Shown piece by piece: positions 16,621-24,925 of a DNA stretch of 64,000 nt. A program made the position numbers and the translations under genes. The stretch is from Nitrospirota bacterium (lineage in GTDB: Bacteria > Nitrospirota > JACRHJ01). Position 1 is the first letter of the stretch, and each line of letters opens with the position of its first letter. The stretch spans positions 28,051-92,050 of the forward strand of contig JACRHJ010000032.1 of assembly GCA_016212105.1 (NCBI GenBank). Reading direction: 5' to 3'. Below the pieces are notes generated by a model. The model made no database searches, was not told the origin of the DNA, and saw only the letters and a list, made by a program, of their open reading frames with translations.

Positions 16621-16724
16621 GCACACCCTCCGCGCCCAGTGTGTCAAGATTGCAACACACCCACCAAGTTTTAGTGGCGCACATGCCCGGCTGGCCCCAT
16701 ATATTGTATAAGCACACCCTCCGC
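16621..16724. repeat. Direct and inverted repeats upstream of lpxC
   Basis: A 13-bp direct repeat GCACACCCTCCGC occurs at 16621-16633 and 16712-16724, the second copy ending 6 nt before the sigma-54 -24 box. Between them an inverted repeat GTGTGT-N10-ACACAC lies at 16639-16660. Their placement suggests regulator-binding sites, but no cognate protein is identified. Confidence 0.6.
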
Positions 16725-16730
16725 AGACTT

Positions 16731-16746
16731 TGGCACCCTTATTGCA
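16731..16746 (+). promoter_or_regulatory. Sigma-54 (-24/-12) promoter upstream of lpxC
   Basis: TGGCAC at 16731-16736, 5-nt spacer, TTGCA at 16742-16746: an exact match to the RpoN core TGGCAC-N5-TTGCW with correct GG-to-GC distance of 12 nt. It faces lpxC, whose GTG is 92 nt downstream of the -12 box. Sigma-54 promoters require an AAA+ enhancer-binding protein; one is encoded at 24918-26267. Confidence 0.75.
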
Positions 16747-16837
16747 TATAAATTTTTCAAATCAGTCCGGCATCCAGGGGGCCGGGTTGTGTAGCAGAGA
16801 TAGTAATGGGTGGTTGCAGGACTACGAGGGGATTGAC

Positions 16838-17743
16838 GTGTTGTACCAGAAGACATTAAGCAAGAGCGTTAAGCTGGAGGGGATAGGCCTTCACTCGGGC
16901 CAGATGGTCAGGGTTGAGCTTCACCCCGCGCCCGCGGACAGCGGCGTGTATTTCGTCGTGGATGGCCATGTAATCAAGGCCGCCTGCGCCAGCGTTTTCG
17001 ACACCACATACGCCACCAGCCTGATGGGCAACGGACGCGTGGTGCGCACCGTGGAACACCTGCTCGCGGCGCTCGCCGGGCTCGGCGTGGACAACGTCCG
17101 CATCGAGGTCAGCGGCTCCGAGGTGCCCATCCTCGACGGCAGCGCCTGGCCATTCGTCAAGGCCATGAAGGACGCCGGCCTCAATTTGCAGCGCTCCCCC
17201 AGGAAATACCTGAAGATACTCAAGCCGGTCACGGTGCTGGAGGGCGATAAGTCGGCTTCGCTCCTCCCGTCCCCGGAGCCGAGGATTACATACCGCATAG
17301 ACTTCGCGCACCCGCTCCTGTCGGACCAGCACTTCTCGCTCGGCCTCGAGCAGGAGTCTTTCGAGCACGAGCTTTGCCAGGCGCGTACGTTCGGCTTCCT
17401 CAGGGACGTCGAGATGCTCCAGAAGGCGGGCCTTGCCCAGGGCGGCTCGCTCGACAACGCTGTCGTGATGGACGACGAGAGGATACTGAACGAGGAGGGG
17501 CTTCGCTACCCGGACGAGTTCGTCCGCCACAAGATGATGGACGCGGTAGGCGACCTCTCTCTCCTCGGGTTGCCGTTCATCGGCCACCTGGTCGCGGACA
17601 AGTCCGGACACAAGCTCAACCACCGCCTTGTGCGGGAGGTGCTCTCCAGGCCGGACTCGTGGATACTGGTCGAAGGGGGCATTGCCGTCGGGGACGCGGC
17701 TCTCGGGCTCGGTATGGCTACCGTGGGCGCCGCTGGCGAGTAA
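16838..17743 (+). CDS. lpxC: UDP-3-O-acyl-N-acetylglucosamine deacetylase
   Basis: 301 residues from GTG 16838 behind CGAGGGG (a TTG at 16841 is an alternative); an upstream in-frame ATG would place the promoter region inside the gene and is rejected. Catalyses the committed step of lipid A synthesis. Signature sequences: 'KSVKLEGIGLHSGQ', 'VRTVEHLLAALAGLGVDNVRIEVSGSEVPILDGS' (Zn-ligand His), 'FVRHKMMDAVGDLSLLG' (Zn-ligand His and Asp) and 'HKLNHRLV' (catalytic His). Full length. Proves an LPS-type outer membrane. A sigma-54 promoter upstream is unusual for this housekeeping gene. Confidence 0.97.
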   Translation: MLYQKTLSKSVKLEGIGLHSGQMVRVELHPAPADSGVYFVVDGHVIKAACASVFDTTYATSLMGNGRVVRTVEHLLAALAGLGVDNVRIEVSGSEVPILDGSAWPFVKAMKDAGLNLQRSPRKYLKILKPVTVLEGDKSASLLPSPEPRITYRIDFAHPLLSDQHFSLGLEQESFEHELCQARTFGFLRDVEMLQKAGLAQGGSLDNAVVMDDERILNEEGLRYPDEFVRHKMMDAVGDLSLLGLPFIGHLVADKSGHKLNHRLVREVLSRPDSWILVEGGIAVGDAALGLGMATVGAAGE

Positions 17744-17920
17744 AAGCTTGAACCGTCATCCCCGCCCCGGCTTTTTGCATTCCGGGGTAGACTCCAGCGG
17801 GAATCCAGAAACTTCCTGGACCCCGTGTCAAGCACGGGGCGACAACCATATACTCAACAATTAAAAGTTCTTGGGCCGCCTTCTTTCAAGAAGGCGGGAC
17901 GTTGATTTCCGATTAAGGAG
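17744..17920. repeat. Intergenic repeats A, C, D
   Basis: A-type element 17754-17808 (variant loop CTTTTTGCATT), short-form C 17811-17843, D hairpin 17861-17903. Three families stacked without spacing between convergent genes. Confidence 0.85.
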
Positions 17921-17921
17921 G

Positions 17922-17962
17922 GGCCAGGAGCCGGCAGTTCAGGTTCCTGGCCTTTATTTTTG
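17922..17962 (+). terminator. Probable rho-independent terminator after lpxC
   Basis: GGCCAGGA (17922-17929) pairs with TCCTGGCC (17945-17952), followed on the + strand by TTTATTTTTG. It overlaps the end of the convergent TPR gene. Confidence 0.6.
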
Positions 17963-19066
17963 TCCGGGGCTTACCGGCGGGTGCCTGTACCTGTCGTCTT
18001 CCGGCACAAGCTCCATCGCCTTCAGGAACGACTGTACCGAGTCCTCGGAGGCGCCCCTGGCCTTCTGCACGAGGCCGAGCTGGTACCATGCCTCGGCCTG
18101 CGCCTTTTTCCCCTCGACCTCGGTGGTCGCGCGTCCCAGGTAGGCCTCGGCCTTTTCGAGCTGCCCAAGCTCGAAAGATATTGTACCCGCCATCACCAGC
18201 GCGTCCTTGTAACCGACGTTCTTCTCGTATATCCCGAGCGCGGCCTCCATGTCGCCTGGCTCGCCCCGGCCGGTATATGCGCGGGCAAGTTCGTAGGGTA
18301 TCTCGCGTCCGCCCATGTAAGCCGGGTTCAGCGCGCCGGCGCGCGCGAGGTGCCTTGCCGCCTCCCTGAACTCCCCGCGTCCGAGGTCGACCATCCCGAG
18401 GTTGTACCATGCGGCGACATAGTTGGGGTAGGCCTCGATAGCCTTGTTGTACTGCTCCACGGCCGAGGCCTCGTCGCCCATCCTCTGGAAGTAGCGGGCA
18501 ATGTTCAGGAGCGCGAGCTGGCCCTGGAGTGTCTTCATGTTGAACGTGGCCTCGAGCAGGCCGGGGTCCTTCTGGAGCGCGGTCTTGAAGCAGCCCCTCG
18601 CCTCGTCGTAGCTGTCCATGTGGTAGTACGCGATGCCCATGTGGTTGTACACGCTGGGCATGTCGAAGTAGTCCGGGTACTGTGTGACGAGCGTCTGGAA
18701 CATGCCGAGCGCGTCCTCGTCACGGCCGAGCCTCATGTATAGCTTCCCGAGCGCGGAAATGAACTTGGGCATGTAGACCTTGTCGCCCTTGCACTCGGCG
18801 ACCGCCTTCCTGTACCAGCCCTCGGCCTCCTTCAGGCGCCTGATGTCCCTCGACACCGTCTCGCCCATCATGTAAAGCGAGGAGACATGGCGCGGGTTGG
18901 CCTTCAGCGCGTCCGTGAACAGCTTCTCGGCGGCCTCGTACTTCCCGGACTGGTAGAGCGTCACGCCGTCCAGGTATATCTGGTTCGCGTCGGCAGAAAA
19001 CGCGGGCGCGGCGTGCACCGTCAATGCGAGGAAGAGTGCAAGGCAGGCTATGTAAGGACGGGGCAT
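17954..19066 (-). CDS. Periplasmic TPR-repeat protein
   Basis: 370 residues from ATG 19066 behind AAAGGTA; a longer in-frame start at 19201 begins in repeat-encoded 'FPRKRES' sequence and is rejected. Signal peptide MPRPYIACLALFLALTVHAA..., then at least seven TPR units across the whole mature chain ('YLDGVTLYQSGKYEAAEKLFTDALKANPRHVSSLY', 'KLYMRLGRDEDALGMFQTLVTQYPDYFDMPSVYNHMGIAYYHMDSYDEARGCFKTALQKDP', 'AVEQYNKAIEAYPNYVAAWYNLGMVDLGRGEFREAARHLARAGALNP', and further copies). Likely a periplasmic scaffold, PilW/BamD-like in style. Divergently oriented from the 15-haem cytochrome gene. Confidence 0.88.
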   Translation of the reverse strand: MPRPYIACLALFLALTVHAAPAFSADANQIYLDGVTLYQSGKYEAAEKLFTDALKANPRHVSSLYMMGETVSRDIRRLKEAEGWYRKAVAECKGDKVYMPKFISALGKLYMRLGRDEDALGMFQTLVTQYPDYFDMPSVYNHMGIAYYHMDSYDEARGCFKTALQKDPGLLEATFNMKTLQGQLALLNIARYFQRMGDEASAVEQYNKAIEAYPNYVAAWYNLGMVDLGRGEFREAARHLARAGALNPAYMGGREIPYELARAYTGRGEPGDMEAALGIYEKNVGYKDALVMAGTISFELGQLEKAEAYLGRATTEVEGKKAQAEAWYQLGLVQKARGASEDSVQSFLKAMELVPEDDRYRHPPVSPGQK

Positions 19067-19352
19067 GGTACTGGTACCTTTCGGGCAATATTCAATTAAA
19101 GAAGGGCCGGCACGACGGCCCTGTCTGTCACCCCCGTGAAAACGGGGGTCCATTTTGACTCTACGTATTACAATGGATTCCCGTTTTCGCGGGAATGACA
19201 AACAAAGATAATGTAGAACATGGCAAACGGTATGCGGAACCCTGTATACAAAAACTCTAAATCAAAAGCCCGTCCAAGTCAATGATATTTTATAATCCAA
19301 GTCCTTGACAACGGCGCTCGATATATGTAAATATTGTCCGTGGAGGGCGCAT
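19067..19352. repeat. Spacer with B' and B palindromes
   Basis: B' element 19127-19159 (CCCCCGTGAAAACGGGGG) and B element 19174-19199 (ATTCCCGTTTTCGCGGGAAT). The rest is AT-rich promoter-like sequence ahead of the cytochrome gene, with a TTGACA at 19305-19310 but no good -10 box. Confidence 0.8.
19221..19235 (+). promoter_or_regulatory. Weak sigma-54-like site upstream of 15-haem cytochrome gene
   Basis: TGGCAA-ACGGT-ATGC keeps the invariant GG and GC at the correct 12-nt distance but deviates at two consensus positions. It faces the cytochrome gene, 118 nt from its ATG. Suggestive only; listed because other sigma-54 sites and an enhancer-binding protein occur nearby. Confidence 0.3.
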
Positions 19353-20828
19353 ATGAGGATTACGGCGGTTTGCATAATGGTCGCGGCGGCGCTTGCGGTT
19401 GTCTGCGGCCTGGCCTTCGCGGGCAGCGGCGGCGAGGACAAGGCGCTCAAGGAGATGATCAAGCAGAGCCGGCTTGAGCACGCCAACCCGCATATCGCGC
19501 TCGGATGCGCCGCATGCCACGGCGTGAACAACCCCCAGGCCGGCCCGGACGGCAAGGTCCCGTTTGCCGGGGGCGCGGGCATCAAGGAGGCCTGCTACGC
19601 CTGCCACGACAGATCTTCCAACATACACCCGGTCGGCCAGCTCCCTTCCATGAAGGTGCCCGCGCACCTGCACCTCGAGGAAGGCCGTGTCTCCTGCAAC
19701 ACCTGCCACGACATGCACATGCAGACCACGAAGGACCACCTGCTCCGGGGTTTCGCGGACGGACGGTACAAGAACCGGCCGGACCTCTGCATAGACTGCC
19801 ACGGCGAGAAGTTCGTCCGGAAGAACCCGCACGTCAACCAGAAGGAACGCGGCCTGTGCGTCTTCTGCCACCAGACCGAGCCAGGCAAGATGGACACCGA
19901 GAGGACGGTCCGGTTCCGGTACGGGATACTGCGCACGTGCAACTTCTGCCACAACGTCGTCGGGCAGGGCCACCCGGTCAACGTGGACAAGGACGTCGCC
20001 CCACCGAGGTCGCTGCCGAGGGACGTGGACGGCTCGGTCACATGCGCCACCTGCCACAACCCGCACGGCACGACTGACACGCTCCACTTCCTCCGCCGCG
20101 AGTACATCGTCAGCCTCGAGGCGGCGAGGAACTTCGACCCGCACAAAAACGACTGCCTCGCCTGCCACGGCGACACCCCGAAGAAGGGCGCTACACTTGA
20201 CGCCGTCTATGCGGGGCTCAAGTTCAAGGGGAATGTCGGGCTTCTGTGCAACAGCTGCCACGGCGCGCACAGCGTCCACCCGGTCGAGGTAGCCCCGGCC
20301 CCGGACATGAAGGTGCCGGACTACCTTCCTCTGGACGGCAAGGGCCGGATAAACTGCATCACCTGCCACGAGATGAACTGCGGCGGGGGCAGGGTAAAGC
20401 TCAGGCTGTTCGACGAACGGGAAGGCTCGATGAAGATGCTCTGCTATTCGTGCCACGACGAGAAGAAGTTCGCCAAGACAAACCCGCACGGGGGCATCGA
20501 GGAGGGCGAGGGCTGCCTGTTCTGCCACGAGCGGCAGCCGGACAGGAGGACGGACACCGCCGCGACCGTGTCCTTCATCACAAGCATGAGGATGATATGC
20601 CTGCGCTGCCACGACCGGCACAACCACCCGGCCGGGGTGGAGCACCTGGTCATGCCGGAGACCGACCTGCCCAGGGACCTGCCGGTGGACGACGCGGGCA
20701 TGATTACCTGCATCACCTGCCACAACCCGCACATTGGCGGCGAGAAGGGCAGCTCGACGGCTCTCGACCGCCGCCTGCGCCGTCCGGGCGACAAGCTCTG
20801 CGACGTCTGCCACGTGGCGAACTATTGA
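19353..20828 (+). CDS. Secreted 15-haem c-type cytochrome
   Basis: 491 residues from ATG 19353 behind TGGAGGG. A signal peptide (MRITAVCIMVAAALAVVCGLAFA) exports it to the periplasm. I count 15 CXXCH motifs, many in pairs and several followed by NPHG or DRH ('CATCHNPHG', 'CITCHNPHI'), the doubled-CXXCH/NapC-like arrangement of extracellular or periplasmic electron carriers. Abundant distal His can supply the sixth ligands. No membrane anchor. Probably shuttles electrons between inner-membrane quinol oxidases and terminal acceptors. Precedes a peptide-binding lipoprotein and a haem-motif histidine kinase. Confidence 0.95.
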   Translation: MRITAVCIMVAAALAVVCGLAFAGSGGEDKALKEMIKQSRLEHANPHIALGCAACHGVNNPQAGPDGKVPFAGGAGIKEACYACHDRSSNIHPVGQLPSMKVPAHLHLEEGRVSCNTCHDMHMQTTKDHLLRGFADGRYKNRPDLCIDCHGEKFVRKNPHVNQKERGLCVFCHQTEPGKMDTERTVRFRYGILRTCNFCHNVVGQGHPVNVDKDVAPPRSLPRDVDGSVTCATCHNPHGTTDTLHFLRREYIVSLEAARNFDPHKNDCLACHGDTPKKGATLDAVYAGLKFKGNVGLLCNSCHGAHSVHPVEVAPAPDMKVPDYLPLDGKGRINCITCHEMNCGGGRVKLRLFDEREGSMKMLCYSCHDEKKFAKTNPHGGIEEGEGCLFCHERQPDRRTDTAATVSFITSMRMICLRCHDRHNHPAGVEHLVMPETDLPRDLPVDDAGMITCITCHNPHIGGEKGSSTALDRRLRRPGDKLCDVCHVANY

Positions 20829-20905
20829 CCGCCATGCCGCGTCCCATGGACCTCGATGCCTCTGGAAAAACAGGACTGGCCGGCGGCTGCGCCGACACTG
20901 GGAAG

Positions 20906-22471
20906 ATGCTCAAAAGGACCGCCATTATCCTACTCCTGTTCCTCCTCGGCTGCTCCACGCAGGCGCGTCAGCCGGAGTACCTCTACCTGCGCCTGTCGTC
21001 CGACCCGACCACGCTCGACCCCGCTTTCATAGTGGACACGGCCGGCGGCGCCATCGCCGCGAAGCTGTACAACGGCCTGGTCGGCTTCGACCGTGACGCC
21101 AAGGTCGTGCCGGACGCGGCGGAGTCGTACGAACTGAGCAAAGACGGAAAGACCTATATATTCCACATACGCCCAGGCATAAAATTCACCAACGGCCGCG
21201 AGCTGACCGCGCAGGACTTCAAGTACTCGTTCGAGCGCGTCCTGTCGCCAGTGACCAGCTCCCCGCGCACCTGGCTCTTCGACAGGGTAGCCGGGGCGCG
21301 CGAGTTCATGGACGGGAAGGCGGACGGCGTCTCAGGCATCAGGGCCCTTGACGCCCGGACGCTCGTGATAGAGCTGGCCGCGCCGTTCGGCCCGTTCCTC
21401 GGCCTGCTCGCCATGCCCGGCGCGTACGTCATCCCAAGGGAGGCGGTGGAGGCGGAGGGTGAGGGCTTCTCCGACAGGCCCGTCGGCACCGGGCCGTACA
21501 CCCTCGCGTCCTGGGAGCACGGGAGCCGCATCACCCTTTCCGCGAACCCCGGCTACTTGGGCGAGAAGCCCAGGCTCGCCGGTATAATCTACCGTGTAAT
21601 CCCGGAGGACCTGACCGCGGTGGCCGAGTTCGAGCGAGGTAACCTCGACGCCATCGGTATACCCGCGCCAGAGTTCGCAAGGTACGTCAAAGACCCAAAG
21701 TGGAAGGGCAACGTGTTGTCGCAGGTCGGGATGAACACCTACTACCTCGGGATGAACTGCGCACGTCCCCCGTTCGACGACCCGAGGCTCCGGCAGGCGG
21801 TCTCGTATGCCATAGACAAAAAACGCATCCTCGCCACGGTATACGAGGGGCGTGCCGTGGCCGCCATAGGCCCCGTGCCGCCCGTCCTGCTGACGATGCC
21901 GCCGTGCTGTCTGGACTCATACCCCTACGACCCCGCCGAGGCGAAGCGGCTCCTCTCCGAGGCGGGCCACCCGGACGGCCTGAAGATGACGATATACATC
22001 GGGGCTGAACAGGAGACGCTCGACATGGTCGAGGTCGTCCAGCAGTACCTCGGTGACGCGGGCATCGAGGTGTCGATCGTACAGCTCGAATGGTCCGCCT
22101 TCAAGCAGGCGGTGAACGACGGGGACGCGGACGCCTTCTGGCTGTCATGGCAGGCGGACTACCCCGACCCGGAGAACTTCCTCTACCCAGTCTTCCACAG
22201 CGGGAACGCGGGCTCGGCCGGGAACAGGGCGCGTTTCTCCGACGCGGAGTTCGACAGGCTGATAACCGAGGCACAGTCGGAGCCTGACCCGGCGAAGCGT
22301 GACGTGCTCTACCGCTCCGCCCAGACGCGGGCGGTGCAGATGGCCCCCTGGGTGTTCTTCTGGCACAAGAAGGACTACGTCGTCCACCAGCCCTGGGTGA
22401 CCGGTTACAGGCTGTACCCCATAAGCAACGCGGACAAGGGGCTGGGCGTGGCGTTATTAATCCGGCAATAA
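20906..22471 (+). CDS. Peptide/nickel ABC transporter solute-binding lipoprotein
   Basis: 521 residues from ATG 20906; an upstream ATG at 20834 would bury the signal sequence. The lipobox is 'LFLLGC' (Cys16). SBP family 5 (OppA/DppA/NikA) throughout: 'YLRLSSDPTTLDPAFIVDTAGGAIAAKLYNGLVGFD', 'YELSKDGKTYIFHIRPGIKFTNGRELTAQDFKYSFERVL', 'DRPVGTGPYTLASWEHGSRITL', 'PFDDPRLRQAVSYAIDKKRI'. It would capture oligopeptides or a metal complex at the membrane. No permease or ATPase genes are adjacent, so it may serve a transporter elsewhere or act as a sensor input for the neighbouring kinase. Confidence 0.93.
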   Translation: MLKRTAIILLLFLLGCSTQARQPEYLYLRLSSDPTTLDPAFIVDTAGGAIAAKLYNGLVGFDRDAKVVPDAAESYELSKDGKTYIFHIRPGIKFTNGRELTAQDFKYSFERVLSPVTSSPRTWLFDRVAGAREFMDGKADGVSGIRALDARTLVIELAAPFGPFLGLLAMPGAYVIPREAVEAEGEGFSDRPVGTGPYTLASWEHGSRITLSANPGYLGEKPRLAGIIYRVIPEDLTAVAEFERGNLDAIGIPAPEFARYVKDPKWKGNVLSQVGMNTYYLGMNCARPPFDDPRLRQAVSYAIDKKRILATVYEGRAVAAIGPVPPVLLTMPPCCLDSYPYDPAEAKRLLSEAGHPDGLKMTIYIGAEQETLDMVEVVQQYLGDAGIEVSIVQLEWSAFKQAVNDGDADAFWLSWQADYPDPENFLYPVFHSGNAGSAGNRARFSDAEFDRLITEAQSEPDPAKRDVLYRSAQTRAVQMAPWVFFWHKKDYVVHQPWVTGYRLYPISNADKGLGVALLIRQ

Positions 22472-22711
22472 TATATGCAAACCCTGCGAAGTAAGAAACG
22501 TCCCTGGATTCCCGCTTTCGCGGGAATGACGTGCGATTGTTCGTCGCCCCGTGCTTGACACGGGGTCCAGGAAGTTTGCCAATTTTGCAACCGGATTAAT
22601 AACACGGTAAGGCCCAATATTAACGCCCGTTTTCCCTTGTCATAGCAACCGCCATGCTGTAAGCTATATATGTTTGCCGCAACATGATACCTGACAACCG
22701 CGGGTAGGACT
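22472..22711. repeat. Intergenic repeats B and C
   Basis: B element 22505-22530 and short-form C 22542-22575; the remaining 130 nt before the kinase gene contain a weak TTGTCA/TAAGCT pair near 22639-22667 but nothing decisive. Confidence 0.8.
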
Positions 22712-24925
22712 ATGAATGCGTCCAACAGGCCGTCCATCCATAATATCGCCTATGTCGCGGTATTCCTCCTCATCATCTCGGTCATCGTATACCTGAACCT
22801 CGTCTTCCAGCAGAACCTGAAAAACGACATCGCGCACCAGTTCTCGGACCAGCAGCTCCTCCTCGCCCGAGGCGCATCGCTCAGCATAGAAAAGCACATC
22901 GACAACTACGTAAAACACCTGGTCACGCTCGCGCAGCTCCCGTCAATACGCGACATGGAGGAGTCCCGCGCGCGTGAGCAGATACTGAAGACGATCATAG
23001 ACGAGATACCGCGCGAGGAGGAGACCATCGTCAACTTCCAGCTCATAGACAAGCGCGGCATTATCGTCATCGACACGTCCACGCACAGCTCCGCCGGCAT
23101 GGACATCTCGGACCGCGAGTACTTCGCCAAGACACGCCAGCTCGTCAAGGGCGAGGTCAACATCACGAACATGCTCCGGATGAAGGAGCTGAGCCCGTCT
23201 AAGCGGTACATCGTCATATCCACGCCTCTGTACAAGAACACAGCCGGGGGGCCGGTTGCATTCAACGGCGCGGCCCTCTTCGCCGTCAGCGTGGACGACA
23301 TCGCGGGCGAGTACGTCTCGCAGATACGGATCGGGAAGCGCGGCTACGCATGGGTCATGGACAGCCACGGCACGCTGGTGTACCACCCGACCAACCCGGA
23401 GATGATAGGCAGGAACCTCCTTGACGCGGACGAGTCCTGCTACCAGTGTCACAGGTCGTTCGACGCGGAGAGGAAGATACTCGCGGGCGTGGGCATCGAC
23501 TACGGCCTGTACACCGCGCCCATGGGCGAGGACAAGCTAATATCGTTCTCCCGCGCGCGCGTCGGCTCGGAGTCCTGGATCGTATGCGTCACCGCCCCGT
23601 TCACGGAGGTCACGTCTCTCATCGCGAAGTCGATGAAGCTGTACTCGTGGCTCATCTCCATAATCTTCTTCACCGTCATCGGCACGTCCGTGTTCTTCAT
23701 CGTCCTGATAAAGAAAAAGACCGCGGCCGACGAGCGCGCGAAGTACGCGTCCGAGCTGGAGGTCAGGATAAAGGAGCGCACCAGCGAGCTTTCCCGCGAG
23801 AAGGAGAAGCTGCACGCGATCCTGTCCGGGTTCGGCGCGGCGGTCTCGCTCATAGACCGGAACTACAAGGTGCTCTGGGCGAACGAGGTCGTGGCCCAGA
23901 ACGTGAAGTACCCGGTAGGGAAGATGTGTTACGCAGCCTACAGGAACAGGACGAGCCCGTGCCAGGGCTGCCCGCTGCCCGCCGCGCTGGCGAGCGGCCG
24001 CATCGAGACCGCAGAGATGGCATGCCGCAGGCCCGGCGTCAGGCCCGGGGCTGCCCGAGACCCACTGGACGACTACATCACGGGCGACCTGCTCGCGATG
24101 CTTGCGCACGACGGCGCGGGCTACTTCCAGTTCGTCATCGCGCCCATCAAAGACAAGGACGGAAACGTCACCCAGGTGGTCGAGCTTATACAGGACGTGA
24201 CCGGGATAAAGAGGCTGGAGCAGTCGATGATGCACTCCGAGAAGCTTGCCGCGCTCGGGCGCATATCGGCCGGCATAGCGCACGAGATAGGAAACCCGCT
24301 CACGTCCATATACTCGTTCATACAGATACTCCAGGAGAACCGGTACGACAGCTTCACGAACAACACGCTCGACACCATATCGTTCCACATCAACCGCATT
24401 AAGGAGATAGTCCAGCAGATGTCCGGGTTCTCCCGCAGCTACACGGTGGAGAAAGGGCCGGTGGACATGAACGACTCCGTCCGGGCCGCGCTCGACCTGC
24501 TCGGCCACGAGAAGGGTATGAAGGGCTGCCAGCTCTTCACGAGCTACTTCCCGGAGATGCTCATCGTGACGGCGGACGAGAAGTGGCTGGTCTCGGTCTT
24601 CGTCAACCTGATAATAAACGCGCTCGACGCGATGCCGGGGCCGGGGCGGCTCACGGTCAGGACCTGCGTCGAGGAGGTGCGCGAGGGCTGCCGGAGGGCG
24701 GTGGCCGAGGTCTCGGACACCGGCGTCGGCATACCGCACGAGGACATAGAGAAGATATTCGACCCGTTCTACACGACGAAGCAGTCAGGCAAGGGGACCG
24801 GCCTGGGCCTCGCTGTCACGTATTCCATAATCAAGGACCTGGGCGGCGACATATCCGTCGTGAGCCAGCCGGGCGAGGGTACGACTTTCACGATCAAGCT
24901 GCCGATGGAGGAGTGTTTTGGCTGA
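22712..24925 (+). CDS. Membrane histidine kinase with c-type haem motif in sensor domain
   Basis: 737 residues. TM helices at about 13-33 and 312-333 bracket a Cache-type periplasmic domain ('DISDREYFAKTRQLVKGEVNIT', 'GKRGYAWVMDSHGTLVYHP'), which carries a CYQCH haem-attachment motif at residues 243-247. The cytosolic part has a short coiled coil, a PAS domain (about 366-500) with a cysteine cluster C406/C417/C420 ('SPCQGCP'), HisKA with phospho-His524 ('AGIAHEIGNPL'), and HATPase_c ('NLIINALDAM', 'DTGVGI', 'GKGTGLGLAV'). Overlaps the next gene by 8 nt; the two form a two-component system. Likely senses periplasmic redox state or a haem ligand. Confidence 0.93.
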   Translation: MNASNRPSIHNIAYVAVFLLIISVIVYLNLVFQQNLKNDIAHQFSDQQLLLARGASLSIEKHIDNYVKHLVTLAQLPSIRDMEESRAREQILKTIIDEIPREEETIVNFQLIDKRGIIVIDTSTHSSAGMDISDREYFAKTRQLVKGEVNITNMLRMKELSPSKRYIVISTPLYKNTAGGPVAFNGAALFAVSVDDIAGEYVSQIRIGKRGYAWVMDSHGTLVYHPTNPEMIGRNLLDADESCYQCHRSFDAERKILAGVGIDYGLYTAPMGEDKLISFSRARVGSESWIVCVTAPFTEVTSLIAKSMKLYSWLISIIFFTVIGTSVFFIVLIKKKTAADERAKYASELEVRIKERTSELSREKEKLHAILSGFGAAVSLIDRNYKVLWANEVVAQNVKYPVGKMCYAAYRNRTSPCQGCPLPAALASGRIETAEMACRRPGVRPGAARDPLDDYITGDLLAMLAHDGAGYFQFVIAPIKDKDGNVTQVVELIQDVTGIKRLEQSMMHSEKLAALGRISAGIAHEIGNPLTSIYSFIQILQENRYDSFTNNTLDTISFHINRIKEIVQQMSGFSRSYTVEKGPVDMNDSVRAALDLLGHEKGMKGCQLFTSYFPEMLIVTADEKWLVSVFVNLIINALDAMPGPGRLTVRTCVEEVREGCRRAVAEVSDTGVGIPHEDIEKIFDPFYTTKQSGKGTGLGLAVTYSIIKDLGGDISVVSQPGEGTTFTIKLPMEECFG

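Noticed and set aside
19067..19201. N-terminal extension of the TPR protein (FPRKRES...)
   Set aside because: Encoded by B/B' palindromes; the ATG at 19066 is followed by a signal peptide and preceded by AAAGGTA.
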